Shown here in pieces: positions 18,583-26,747 of a DNA stretch of 64,000 nucleotides (the stretch's first letter is position 1; the number at the start of each line of letters is the position of its first letter). This DNA comes from Zobellia alginiliquefaciens. Lineage in GTDB: Bacteria > Bacteroidota > Bacteroidia > Flavobacteriales > Flavobacteriaceae. The translations under genes were made by a program, and so were the position numbers. The notes beneath the pieces were generated by a model. It saw nothing but the letters and a program-made list of their open reading frames with translations, did no database searches and had not been told where the DNA came from. The stretch spans positions 2,046,001-2,110,000 of the forward strand of contig NZ_CP119758.1 of NCBI RefSeq assembly GCF_029323795.1. The letters are read 5' to 3'.

Positions 18583-19047
18583 TCAAAAAATTAAATTGTT
18601 CTTAGATTTGAGTTTGTCAGTTTCTATGGCGTAAGCCGTTATAATTTTGGGTATGTTTTGTAGTGTTTTTACAAGGTTTTCCATATTTATGAAGCCATCT
18701 TGTTCTATTTTTAAAAAATAATCCACATCTCGGTGTTCGGGCACCATGTGAAATGTTGTGAATGACGGCTCATCCTTAAATAGCCCTTTTCGGCTCATAG
18801 TGTCCTCCACTAAACCATTGTTGGTAAATAAGGTCCAGTACCTATCGTTAATATCATCCTTCCATTCAAAAATAGGAACAGTAATATGACCGGTAAGGTC
18901 AAGGTCTATTTCAGACCTTTTAAAGTTCGATTTTAAATGAAGATTGAGAGCGTAGGCTATGGCATAATCTTCAAGGCTACTATGCAATGCAACTAAATCG
19001 AATGGATCTTCGTAAAAGTCGTTCGTAATTTTATGTACTGCTACCAT
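18583..19047 (-). CDS. IPExxxVDY family protein
   Basis: A 154-residue cytosolic protein of the Bacteroidota-specific family named for its motif; here it reads VPEHRDVDYFLKIEQD near residue 97, with Val for Ile. The function is unknown. Its position directly before pyk and after rnc is the usual one in Flavobacteriaceae, suggesting a housekeeping role. No signal peptide or membrane segment is seen. Confidence 0.8.
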   Translation of the reverse strand: MVAVHKITNDFYEDPFDLVALHSSLEDYAIAYALNLHLKSNFKRSEIDLDLTGHITVPIFEWKDDINDRYWTLFTNNGLVEDTMSRKGLFKDEPSFTTFHMVPEHRDVDYFLKIEQDGFINMENLVKTLQNIPKIITAYAIETDKLKSKNNLIF

Positions 19048-19157
19048 AGGGGCACAAAGTGGTAAAGATAATATTAATACCGTACAACGCCTAGATTAGA
19101 CAAGGCTAATACTATTTTAGAACAAACTATAACATTTTGGTTACATAAAATTACGAT

Positions 19158-19895
19158 TTAAGACTTATCCATTTTGTCTTGAAGCGCATAATATGCCCTT
19201 TTGGAAGCTCGTTCTTCTGCTTTCTTTTTAGATGTGGCCCTGGCTTTTGCCACAACAGTATCTGCAATAGTTAGCTTTACTGCAAAATGTTTTAGTGCAT
19301 CGTTGCCCGTGTCATCATAAACGTCATAGTCAAACGTTTTTTTCTGCTTTTGGCACCATTCAATTACAAGGCTCTTATAACTTATGACCTTACCTTCTAA
19401 TTGTTCTATATCTACGTAAGGCTCTATAACTTTTTGACTGATAAATTTTTCACAATACTTGTAGCCGCGATCTAGATAAATTGCGCCTACCAATGCCTCA
19501 AAAACGTTGCCATGTATGTTTTCACCAAAGTGCGATTTTGGTATGCGGCTTTTCACATAATTAATGAGACCTAGATCCTTACCAAGTTGGTTGAGGTGTT
19601 TTCTGCTTACTATCTTAGAACGCATCTTGGTAAGATAACCTTCATCCCCTTCCGGAACCTGGTCATACAAATGTTTGGAGATTATGGTTCCTAACATAGA
19701 GTCTCCTAAAAACTCAAGGCGCTCATAGTTTAAAGGATTTCCATCTTTATCCTTTTCGTTTGCTGAACGGTGTACGAAAGCTTTTTTGTAAATAGTTAGG
19801 CTTTTGGGCTTAAAACCTAAAATAGAAGTCATTCCTCCAAAAAAATCCCCATCCTCTTTAGGATGGGAATTGAATATATTGGATGGAAAACCCAT
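19158..19895 (-). CDS. rnc: Ribonuclease III
   Basis: A 245-residue double-strand-specific endoribonuclease. The signature NYERLEFLGDSMLGTIIS near residue 52 carries the acidic metal ligands. A second acidic motif is in GNVFEALVGAIYLDRG near 128. The C-terminal double-stranded RNA-binding domain runs from about 170 and ends ATSKKKAEERASKRAYYAL. It is six bases from fabF, in the order acpP-fabF-rnc common in bacteria. Confidence 0.96.
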   Translation of the reverse strand: MGFPSNIFNSHPKEDGDFFGGMTSILGFKPKSLTIYKKAFVHRSANEKDKDGNPLNYERLEFLGDSMLGTIISKHLYDQVPEGDEGYLTKMRSKIVSRKHLNQLGKDLGLINYVKSRIPKSHFGENIHGNVFEALVGAIYLDRGYKYCEKFISQKVIEPYVDIEQLEGKVISYKSLVIEWCQKQKKTFDYDVYDDTGNDALKHFAVKLTIADTVVAKARATSKKKAEERASKRAYYALQDKMDKS

Positions 19896-19901
19896 ATTGT
19901 A

Positions 19902-21155
19902 TTACTCGCTAAATTTTTTGAAAATTACGCAGGCATTGTGACCGCCAAACCCAAAAGTATTGCTCAATGCAACATTTACATCGCGTTTTTGAGCTTTGTT
20001 CAGGGTAAGGTTTAGTTTAGGATCTATATTCTCATCTACAGTCGTATGGTTAATAGTTGGCGGAACCAAACTATGTTGCATAGCTAAAATTGAAGCGATA
20101 GCTTCAATAGCTCCGGCAGCACCTAATAAGTGACCGGTCATTGACTTTGTAGAATTGATATTGATATTTGGGGCGTGGTCTCCAAAGACTTCACTAATAG
20201 CCTTTAGCTCTGCCACATCTCCTAGGGGAGTAGAAGTTCCATGGGTATTTATGGTATCTACATCTTCCGGTTTTAGTCCGGCATCCCTTAAACAGTTCTT
20301 CATTACTTGTACCACTCCAATTCCATCTGGATGGGGAGCAGTCATGTGGTAAGCATCGCTCGAAAGTCCGCCACCGGCAACTTCGGCATATATTTTTGCA
20401 CCACGCGCTTTGGCGTGTTCGTATTCTTCCAATATTAAAGCTCCAGCTCCTTCGCCCAATACAAATCCATCACGGGTTGCATCAAAAGGTCTAGATGCAG
20501 TTTCTGGACTATCATTTCTAGTAGATAGGGCATGCATAGCACCAAAACCACCCATACCGGCAATGGTTACGGCCGCTTCGCTACCTCCGGTAACGACTAC
20601 GTCACAATGGCCTAAACGAATATAGTTTAAAGCATCGATCATAGCGTTTGCAGAAGATGCACAGGCGGAAACCGTGGTATAATTGGGTCCCATAAAACCA
20701 TGTTTGATAGAGATATGCCCAGGGGCGATATCTGCAATCATTTTGGGTATAAAGAAAGGGTTGAATCTTGGTGTGCCATCGCCTTCGGCAAAGTTCATAA
20801 CCTCGTTTTGAAAAGTCTCTAGACCACCAATACCGGCGCCCCAGATAACTCCAACACGAAATTTGTCTACTTCCTCTAGGTTAAGCCCAGAGTCCACAAT
20901 TGCTTCATCGGAAGAAACCATGGCGTATTGTGCAAACTTATCTAGTTTTCTAGCCTCTTTGCGGTCAAAATGCTCAAGAGGGTCGAAATTTTTCAGCTCA
21001 CAGGCAAATTTCACCTTAAATTTTTCAGTATCGTAATAGGTCACGGGAGCAGAACCGCTCTTTCCGTTTTTAAGACCTTCCCAATATTCATCAATATTGT
21101 TACCTATGGGTGTCAACGCACCCAACCCCGTAACTACAACTCGCTTTAATTGCAT
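19902..21155 (-). CDS. fabF: 3-oxoacyl-ACP synthase II (KAS II)
   Basis: A 417-residue elongating condensing enzyme of fatty-acid synthesis. The catalytic Cys is in TTVSACASSANAM near residue 164, and the two His residues are in NTHGTSTPLGD near 306 and MTGHLLGAAGA near 343. The C-terminal NTFGFGGHNAC is the conserved glycine-rich loop. It works on acyl chains carried by the AcpP encoded just upstream. Confidence 0.97.
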   Translation of the reverse strand: MQLKRVVVTGLGALTPIGNNIDEYWEGLKNGKSGSAPVTYYDTEKFKVKFACELKNFDPLEHFDRKEARKLDKFAQYAMVSSDEAIVDSGLNLEEVDKFRVGVIWGAGIGGLETFQNEVMNFAEGDGTPRFNPFFIPKMIADIAPGHISIKHGFMGPNYTTVSACASSANAMIDALNYIRLGHCDVVVTGGSEAAVTIAGMGGFGAMHALSTRNDSPETASRPFDATRDGFVLGEGAGALILEEYEHAKARGAKIYAEVAGGGLSSDAYHMTAPHPDGIGVVQVMKNCLRDAGLKPEDVDTINTHGTSTPLGDVAELKAISEVFGDHAPNININSTKSMTGHLLGAAGAIEAIASILAMQHSLVPPTINHTTVDENIDPKLNLTLNKAQKRDVNVALSNTFGFGGHNACVIFKKFSE

Positions 21156-21200
21156 TGAACCTAAATTTTTGGTTTACTTAGTAAGTCAAGCGTAAATTAA

Positions 21201-21242
21201 AAAAATTATCCATGCGATAATGGTTACCACATGGATAATTTT
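21201..21242 (-). terminator. Hairpin with T run between acpP and fabF (partial terminator or attenuator)
   Basis: On the minus strand AAATTATCCATG and CATGGATAATTT form a perfect 12-bp stem around a 15-base loop, followed by a T-rich run (TTTTTAATTT). It lies in the 113-base gap after the acpP stop. It may let most transcripts end after acpP, which is needed in far greater amounts than FabF. Confidence 0.6.
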
Positions 21243-21268
21243 GAATCTCGTTCAAGAAATCATAAAGA

Positions 21269-21502
21269 TTACTTCGCTTCTTCTATATAGCTAATGGCTT
21301 GGCCAACTGTTGCGATGTTCTCAGCTTGATCGTCTGGAATCTGAATATCAAATTCCTTCTCGAATTCCATGATCAACTCCACGGTATCCAATGAATCTGC
21401 GCCTAGGTCGTTAGTAAAGCTAGCTTCCGTTACTACTTCGTTCTCATCCACACCTAATTTATCAACGATGATAGCTTTTACTCTTGATGCAATGTCTGAC
21501 AT
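21269..21502 (-). CDS. acpP: Acyl carrier protein
   Basis: A 77-residue acidic carrier protein. The phosphopantetheine attachment Ser lies in [14 protein letters not shown] near residue 37. It is the first gene of the acpP-fabF-rnc group and has its own promoter-like box (CAAAAATA at 21536-21543 on this strand's complement, reading TATTTTTG). Confidence 0.97.
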   Translation of the reverse strand: MSDIASRVKAIIVDKLGVDENEVVTEASFTNDLGADSLDTVELIMEFEKEFDIQIPDDQAENIATVGQAISYIEEAK

Positions 21503-21535
21503 AATAATATTGTTTTTAAAAAATTAAATTGGTTG

Positions 21536-21543
21536 CAAAAATA
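21536..21543 (-). promoter_or_regulatory. acpP: Promoter -7 box of acpP
   Basis: Read on the minus strand the sequence is TATTTTTG, an exact TAnnTTTG box about 34 bases before the acpP start codon. A clear TTG at the usual distance upstream is not seen. Confidence 0.5.
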
Positions 21544-21661
21544 AAAAACTTTGGACTAAATCCACTATTTGTCGTTAAAATGTCTTGTAATTTATAAAAT
21601 TTCAGGATAAGAGCGGTATTTTTGGCCTAAATATTTTGCAGTCAGTAACGTTTAAAGCCAC

Positions 21662-22228
21662 ATGAAAAACATTGTATTATTTGCTTCCGGTTCAGGGTCT
21701 AATGTTGAAAATATTGTTGAGTACTTTCAAGGAAATCCTGAAGTCCATATTTCTGCGGTATTGTCCAATAAAACCCAGGCTAAAGTTTTGGATAGGTGTA
21801 ATAGGCTTAAGATTAACGGATTATACTTTAATAGAAATGCCTTCTACGAGACTGATTGTGTGTTGAATATTCTAAAATCTTTAAAACCGGACCTTATTGT
21901 GTTGGCGGGCTTTCTATGGAAAGTGCCTGAAAATTTGGTTGCGAATTTTCCTGATAAAATTGTAAATATTCACCCCGCACTTTTGCCAAAATATGGTGGC
22001 AAAGGTATGTACGGTAATAAAGTCCATGAAGCTGTGCGGGCGAATAATGAGACCGAAACCGGTATTACTATCCATTATATTAATGAGAATTATGACGAAG
22101 GAGCGGTAATTCGGCAGGTAAAAACAGCTGTTTCTTCCGAAGATTCTTCCGACGATATTGCAAAAAAAGTGCATGCACTTGAATACGAATACTTTCCCAA
22201 GGTAATTGCGCAATTATTAGAAGTGTAG
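21662..22228 (+). CDS. purN: Phosphoribosylglycinamide formyltransferase
   Basis: A 188-residue GART enzyme of purine synthesis that transfers a formyl group from 10-formyltetrahydrofolate to GAR. Visible: VLFASGSGSNVENIVEYF at the N-terminus, the catalytic region VNIHPALLPKYGGKGMYG near residue 100 with Asn and His, and HYINENYDEGAVI near 138 with the catalytic Asp. It is slightly short but complete. It is divergent from acpP and two bases from the RNase H gene. Confidence 0.95.
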   Translation: MKNIVLFASGSGSNVENIVEYFQGNPEVHISAVLSNKTQAKVLDRCNRLKINGLYFNRNAFYETDCVLNILKSLKPDLIVLAGFLWKVPENLVANFPDKIVNIHPALLPKYGGKGMYGNKVHEAVRANNETETGITIHYINENYDEGAVIRQVKTAVSSEDSSDDIAKKVHALEYEYFPKVIAQLLEV

Positions 22229-22230
22229 TA

Positions 22231-22866
22231 ATGGCAAAAAAAGGAAAATTTTATACGGTTTGGAAGGGCAAAAAACCTGGAATATATGATTCTTGGTCGG
22301 CTTGTAAAGCGGCTATTACAGGGTACAAAGGGGCTCAGTATAAATCTTTTGAAACTTTTGCTCAAGCCAAGAAAGCATTTAATGGCAACTATGATGACTT
22401 TAAAGGGAAGAAAAAAGGAAAGCCAGTACTAACCGCGGAACAAATACAAAGATTCGGAACACCAAATTACCATTCTATTTCGGTTGATGCGGCATCTAGT
22501 GGAAATCCCGGAATTATGGAGTATCAAGGCGTGGATACAAAAACAGGCAAAAAGCTTTTTAAACAGGGTCCATTTGCTCAAGGCACCAATAATATTGGTG
22601 AGTTTTTGGCTATTGTGCACGGTCTTGCCTTTTTGAAGAATAACAAAAGTGATAGAGTAATTTATACGGATTCACGAACCGCAATGAGTTGGGTGCGTAA
22701 AAAAAACTGTAATACTAAACTTCAGGAGACTGCTAAGAACAAGGAAGTTTTTGATTTGATACGCAGGGCCTTAATATGGTTGAAAAATAATTCTTACAGC
22801 ACTCCGATCGTTAAATGGGAAACCAAAGTTTGGGGCGAGATTCCTGCAGATTTTGGTCGTAAGTAA
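22231..22866 (+). CDS. rnhA: Ribonuclease H with viroplasmin-type N-terminal domain
   Basis: A 211-residue protein. Residues 1-50 are the viroplasmin-like RNA:DNA hybrid-binding domain (KFYTVWKGKKPGIYDSWSAC...). The C-terminal domain is RNase H type 1, with acidic residues in SVDAASSGNPG, NIGEFLAIVHG and VIYTDSRTAMSW giving the catalytic D-E-D set. It removes RNA from RNA:DNA hybrids. It starts two bases after the purN stop and is cotranscribed with it. Confidence 0.9.
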   Translation: MAKKGKFYTVWKGKKPGIYDSWSACKAAITGYKGAQYKSFETFAQAKKAFNGNYDDFKGKKKGKPVLTAEQIQRFGTPNYHSISVDAASSGNPGIMEYQGVDTKTGKKLFKQGPFAQGTNNIGEFLAIVHGLAFLKNNKSDRVIYTDSRTAMSWVRKKNCNTKLQETAKNKEVFDLIRRALIWLKNNSYSTPIVKWETKVWGEIPADFGRK

Positions 22867-23008
22867 TGTTATACAGGCCCGGCGCGTTTTCTTATAATTC
22901 TTTACAGTCTATATTCCTATTGGTATAACACATTGCTTTTCAGAAAACTGTTTTATAAGCGTCTTAAAAATTTGGAAAGGTAATATTCCTAGGCTTTTTT
23001 TGTAAGGG

Positions 23009-23047
23009 TATATTTGCATGTAATAGCGTTACAAAAACGTATATTTG
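23009..23047 (+). promoter_or_regulatory. Two overlapping promoters before the PfkB kinase gene
   Basis: Two TATATTTG boxes, at 23009-23016 and 23040-23047. The TTG that ends the first box lies 23 bases before the second, so the first -7 box can also act as the -33 element of the second. The start codon follows 20 bases after the second box. Confidence 0.6.
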
Positions 23048-23067
23048 CAGCTTAAACTAAAAATTGC

Positions 23068-23997
23068 ATGGGTAAACTTCTAATCGTAGGCACGGTTGCC
23101 TTTGACGAAATTGAAACTCCTTTCGGGAAAACCGATAAGATTTTGGGTGGTGCAGCTACCTTTATTGGTTTGGCAGCCTCCCAATATAACAACGTAGAAT
23201 CTGGAATCGTTTCTATAGTGGGTGAAGACCTTCCACAAGCGTATATAGATATTTTAAAGGATAAGAACATTGATCTTAGTTCTTTGGAAATCGTTAAAGG
23301 AGGAAAAACTTTTTACTGGAAAGGAAAGTACCATAACGACCTTAATTCAAGAGATACCTTAGCAACTGAGCTCAATACACTTGCGGACTTTAGCCCAGAG
23401 GTGTCAGAAGGGTTTAAAGATGCGGATGTGGTAATGCTTGGAAATCTTCATCCAAGTACGCAATTGAGTGTAATCAATCAGATGGAAAAACGACCAAAGT
23501 TGATAGTATTGGATACTATGAATTTTTGGATGGATAATGCTTTACCTGAGTTGATGGAGGTTATTAAGCATATAGATGTTCTTACTATTAATGATGAAGA
23601 AGCAAGGCAGTTAACTAATGAGTATTCATTGGTAAAGGCGGCGAAAGCTATTCGGGAAATGGGCCCTAAGTATTTGGTGATAAAGAAAGGTGAGAATGGG
23701 GCGCTTTTGTTTCATGAAGAGAAAATCTTTTTTGCACCTGCTTTACCATTGGAAGAGGTTTTTGACCCAACGGGAGCTGGAGATACGTTTGCAGGTGGGT
23801 TTGCAGGGTATTTGGCTGCGAGCAATGACCTTTCGTTCAATAATATGAAGAATGCGGTCATACACGGTTCTAATTTAGCATCGTTCTGTGTAGAACGGTT
23901 TGGAACCGAGCGTATGCAAAACTTAAAAAAGGAAGAGGTCAATAAAAGGTTGCATCAATTTAAAGCCTTGACCCAGTTTGATATAGAATTAAAATAA
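23068..23997 (+). CDS. PfkB-family sugar/nucleoside kinase
   Basis: A 309-residue ribokinase-fold kinase. The C-terminal signature DPTGAGDTFAGGFAGYLA near residue 233 includes the catalytic Asp and the anion hole. The N-terminal GGAATFIGLAAS near residue 29 is the substrate loop. Substrate unknown: ribose, adenosine or another sugar is possible. It lies between purine genes, which would fit a nucleoside or ribose role, but that is inference. A terminator follows, and then the PurF-type gene. Confidence 0.85.
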   Translation: MGKLLIVGTVAFDEIETPFGKTDKILGGAATFIGLAASQYNNVESGIVSIVGEDLPQAYIDILKDKNIDLSSLEIVKGGKTFYWKGKYHNDLNSRDTLATELNTLADFSPEVSEGFKDADVVMLGNLHPSTQLSVINQMEKRPKLIVLDTMNFWMDNALPELMEVIKHIDVLTINDEEARQLTNEYSLVKAAKAIREMGPKYLVIKKGENGALLFHEEKIFFAPALPLEEVFDPTGAGDTFAGGFAGYLAASNDLSFNNMKNAVIHGSNLASFCVERFGTERMQNLKKEEVNKRLHQFKALTQFDIELK

Positions 23998-24003
23998 TGA
24001 CAC

Positions 24004-24026
24004 GCCCCTATATTAGGGGCTTTTTT
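24004..24026 (+). terminator. Rho-independent terminator after the PfkB kinase gene
   Basis: GCCCCTA pairs with TAGGGGC around a three-base loop, followed by six T. Confidence 0.85.
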
Positions 24027-24042
24027 AATACCTAGATTTATA

Positions 24043-25941
24043 ATGAGTGACGCGATCAAACATGAATGTGGTATTTCGGTAATACGGTTGTTGAAACCGT
24101 TGGAGTATTACAAAGAGAAGTACGGTACAGCCTTTTACGGGGTAAATAAGATGTACTTAATGATGGAAAAGCAGCACAATCGCGGCCAAGACGGTGCGGG
24201 CTTTGCAAGTATTAAACTAGATGTGGCTCCCGGAGAGCGTTATATGAGTAGGGTGCGGTCAATTGCCCAACAGCCTATACAGGATATTTTTGCTCAGATT
24301 AATGATCGCATCAACACCACGTTACAACAACACCCGGAGTATGTAGATGATGTTGCTGCACAAAAAAAGAACATTCCTTATATAGGGGAAGTACTTTTAG
24401 GTCACGTGCGTTATGGTACATTTGGTAAGAATAGTATTGAGAGTGTTCACCCTTTCTTAAGGCAGAATAACTGGATGCACCGTAATATTATTGTTGCAGG
24501 TAACTTTAATATGACCAATGTTCATGAGTTGTTTGATAATTTAATTCAGATTGGACAGCACCCCAAAGAAATGGCGGATACGGTAACCGTAATGGAGAAA
24601 ATAGGTCATTTTTTAGATGATGCCGTTGCTAAACTGTATAAGCAGATTAAGAAAGAAGGATATACAAAACAAGAAGCTTCGCCTATTATAGCTGAGCGTC
24701 TTAAAGTCCATAAGATATTAAGAAGAGCCGCTAAAAACTGGGATGGTGGTTACGCTATGGCGGGTCTTTTAGGGCATGGAGACGCCTTTGTTCTTAGAGA
24801 TCCTGCGGGTATTAGGCCAACATATTATTATCAAGATGATGAGGTTGTAGTCGTAGCTTCTGAAAGACCGGCTATACAAACTGTTTTCAATGTGCCTTAC
24901 GAAGAAGTAAAGGAACTTGATCCAGGTAGCGCCATCATTATTAAAAAGGATGGAACGTCTTCTATAAATCAAATTTTAGAGCCCGCAGAGCGAAAAGCAT
25001 GCTCTTTTGAACGTATTTATTTTTCTAGGGGAAGCGATAAGGAAATTTACCAAGAACGAAAGATGCTGGGTAGACTTCTTTTTCCGCAAATACTTAAGTC
25101 TATAGATCATGACATAAAGAACACTGTCTTCTCCTATATCCCAAATACGGCAGAAACGTCTTTCTTTGGAATGGTGAAAGAGGCTCAAAATTATTTGAAC
25201 AAAAGAAAAGAAGAGCAAATACTTTCCATCGGTTCAAAAATCACCAGTGAAGAGCTTCATGAAATTTTAGAAGTTCGCCCACGAATTGAGAAAGTAGCTA
25301 TTAAAGATGCCAAGCTACGAACTTTTATTACACAAGATAGTAGCCGCGACGATTTGGTGACCCACGTTTATGATATTTCCTATGGTTCGGTTAAGAAGGG
25401 AGATAACTTGGTTATTATTGATGATAGTATCGTTAGGGGAACTACGTTAAAGAAAAGTATACTTCGTATTTTAGACCGGCTGTCCCCTAAAAAAATAATA
25501 GTTGTATCATCTGCACCACAAATTAGATATCCTGATTGTTATGGTATAGATATGGCCAAATTGGAAGATTTTATCGCATTTAGAGCTGCACTTGCATTGC
25601 ATGAAGAGCGTTTGACAATGAATGTGGTTGATGACATTTATGACAAGTGTTTGGAGCAGGTTAATAATAAGGATAAAGATGTAGTCAATTACGTAAGGGA
25701 ATTCTACGCACCTTTTACGGCTGAAGAGATATCCGCCAAAATAGGCGAACTGCTTAGTCCGGAAGAAATTAAGGCCGAGGTAGAGATCATTTATCAAAGC
25801 GTAGAGGCACTTCATGAAGCTTGTCCTAAGAATTTAGGAGATTGGTACTTTACAGGAGATTATCCAACCCCAGGAGGGAATAGAGTGGTGAATAAGGCTT
25901 TTATCAATTTTTATGAAGGTAAGAATGAACGTGCGTATTAA
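24043..25941 (+). CDS. purF: Amidophosphoribosyltransferase-type class II glutamine amidotransferase
   Basis: A 632-residue protein, longer than classic PurF (about 470-510). It has a class II glutaminase domain: the nucleophile should be Cys9 in KHECGISV after a short propeptide, with RGQDGAGFAS near residue 47 and GHVRYGTFG near 124. The PRPP-binding loop VIIDDSIVRGTTLKKSI is near 464. The extra length is an insertion in the middle and a longer C-terminus, as in the Bacteroidota PurF-like group. It should catalyse the first step of purine synthesis; a second PurF elsewhere in the genome cannot be excluded. Confidence 0.8.
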   Translation: MSDAIKHECGISVIRLLKPLEYYKEKYGTAFYGVNKMYLMMEKQHNRGQDGAGFASIKLDVAPGERYMSRVRSIAQQPIQDIFAQINDRINTTLQQHPEYVDDVAAQKKNIPYIGEVLLGHVRYGTFGKNSIESVHPFLRQNNWMHRNIIVAGNFNMTNVHELFDNLIQIGQHPKEMADTVTVMEKIGHFLDDAVAKLYKQIKKEGYTKQEASPIIAERLKVHKILRRAAKNWDGGYAMAGLLGHGDAFVLRDPAGIRPTYYYQDDEVVVVASERPAIQTVFNVPYEEVKELDPGSAIIIKKDGTSSINQILEPAERKACSFERIYFSRGSDKEIYQERKMLGRLLFPQILKSIDHDIKNTVFSYIPNTAETSFFGMVKEAQNYLNKRKEEQILSIGSKITSEELHEILEVRPRIEKVAIKDAKLRTFITQDSSRDDLVTHVYDISYGSVKKGDNLVIIDDSIVRGTTLKKSILRILDRLSPKKIIVVSSAPQIRYPDCYGIDMAKLEDFIAFRAALALHEERLTMNVVDDIYDKCLEQVNNKDKDVVNYVREFYAPFTAEEISAKIGELLSPEEIKAEVEIIYQSVEALHEACPKNLGDWYFTGDYPTPGGNRVVNKAFINFYEGKNERAY

Positions 25942-25948
25942 TTGAGCT

Positions 25949-25985
25949 TATCGATGAAATGCATGAAATATGTATTTCATCGATA
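25949..25985. other. Perfect 12-bp inverted repeat after the PurF-type gene
   Basis: TATCGATGAAAT (25949-25960) and ATTTCATCGATA (25974-25985) are exact reverse complements with a 13-base loop. There is no T run directly after, so it is not a typical terminator. It may protect the 3' end of the transcript or be an operator. Confidence 0.55.
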
Positions 25986-25990
25986 ATATG

Positions 25991-26009
25991 CGCTATTTAG
26001 CGTTTTTTT
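25991..26009 (+). terminator. Short terminator upstream of the first small RNA unit
   Basis: CGCT-ATTT-AGCG followed by seven T. The stem is only four pairs, so this is a weak terminator. The final TTG of the T run is 22 bases before the -7 box of the first small RNA unit and can double as its -33 element. Confidence 0.4.
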
Positions 26010-26032
26010 GACCGCTTGGACGAAGGTGAGGT

Positions 26033-26040
26033 TACATTTG
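26033..26040 (+). promoter_or_regulatory. Promoter of small RNA unit 1
   Basis: TACATTTG (exact TAnnTTTG) with TTG at 26008-26010, spacing 22. The conserved unit begins six bases after the box, which puts its 5' end at the expected transcription start. Confidence 0.65.
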
Positions 26041-26045
26041 GTCTT

Positions 26046-26116
26046 GCCATAGCATAAGTAGGTTAAGTTCATGGTAAGATTTGGGGCAAAAAGGTGGAGT
26101 TTACTCCACCTTTTTA
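26046..26116 (+). ncRNA. Candidate small RNA, unit 1 of a four-copy family
   Basis: A unit of about 71 nt. It has a 40-base core (26047-26086) starting CCATAGCATAAGTAGG, in which CCAT can pair with ATGG (26071-26074) to give a small 5' stem-loop, then a single-stranded AAGATTTGGGG segment. A strong terminator hairpin (AAAAAGGTGGAG pairing with CTCCACCTTTTT, loop TTTA) follows. The core is identical in units 2 and 3. It has its own promoter and terminator and no convincing reading frame, which is the layout of an independent small RNA. I do not recognise it as a named family. Confidence 0.65.
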
Positions 26117-26292
26117 TTTTTTAATACTTTTAGAAGTATTCTCTTTGTTTATTGCGCTTCACAATATATAAGTATTCTCCTGTAGTCATTTTTGTTGTTC
26201 CCTATTTTCATATGTATTCTATAAACTGGAACCCTTTTAACCGATTTTTATACGGTTTGGCAAAGATGTTTTCGTAAGGCTTAATGCTGCTG

Positions 26293-26300
26293 TATATTTG
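26293..26300 (+). promoter_or_regulatory. Promoter of small RNA unit 2
   Basis: TATATTTG (exact TAnnTTTG), five bases before the conserved CCAT start. The -33 region shows TTC at spacing 19 rather than TTG. Confidence 0.6.
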
Positions 26301-26304
26301 GAGG

Positions 26305-26375
26305 ACCATAGCATAAGTAGGTTAAGTTCATGGTAAGATTTGGGGAAAAAGGCGGAGTTTAACTCCGCCTTTTTA
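26305..26375 (+). ncRNA. Candidate small RNA, unit 2
   Basis: The 40-base core (26306-26345) is identical to unit 1. The terminator stem has changed in a paired way: GGCGGAGTT pairs with AACTCCGCC, where unit 1 has GGTGGAG pairing with CTCCACC. Such paired change (GGT/ACC to GGC/GCC) supports selection on RNA structure rather than on DNA sequence. Sequence between units 1 and 2 is unrelated to that between the others. Confidence 0.65.
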
Positions 26376-26539
26376 TTTGCCATAATTTCAAATCCAATAG
26401 GTCTCTTCGGTACAAATACCTCTGATATTTCCAATCCTTATTTTTTAATTTAAGAAAGACGTTATACCCATCCAAATTGTATTTCAACTAGTGTTTTGTT
26501 CGTTTGTCCAAAACCTTTTTTTTAAGAGCCATGTTACTC

Positions 26540-26547
26540 TACTTTTG
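26540..26547 (+). promoter_or_regulatory. Promoter of small RNA unit 3
   Basis: TACTTTTG (exact TAnnTTTG), five bases before the conserved CCAT. The five bases GAGGA between box and core are identical to those of unit 2. Confidence 0.6.
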
Positions 26548-26551
26548 GAGG

Positions 26552-26624
26552 ACCATAGCATAAGTAGGTTAAGTTCATGGTAAGATTTGGGGAAAAAAGG
26601 TGGAGCTATGCTCCGCCTTTTTTA
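26552..26624 (+). ncRNA. Candidate small RNA, unit 3
   Basis: The core (26553-26592) is identical to units 1 and 2. The terminator is GGTGGAGC-TAT-GCTCCGCC with one G-T pair and a different loop, again preserving the stem while the bases vary. A 60-codon frame starting inside the unit at 26577 begins with the conserved ATGG but diverges at once after the core, so it is not thought to be a gene. Confidence 0.65.
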
Positions 26625-26735
26625 TTGGCAAAATCCTCGCAAACACGCGGGTTTACGGCATGTTCAACTGTTTTTATCAACAATCTCGTTAAAAAAAAAC
26701 CCTACATATTTCTTTTTTATTTAACACAATACCAG

Positions 26736-26743
26736 TATTTTAG
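26736..26743 (+). promoter_or_regulatory. Promoter of small RNA unit 4 (degenerate)
   Basis: TATTTTAG, one mismatch to TAnnTTTG, at the same five-base distance from the core as in units 2 and 3. T-rich -33 region. Confidence 0.45.
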
Positions 26744-26747
26744 TATC

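Noticed and set aside
26237-26434. 65-codon minus-strand frame across unit 2 of the array
   Set aside because: It runs antisense through a promoter, a conserved RNA unit and a terminator, with no family likeness.
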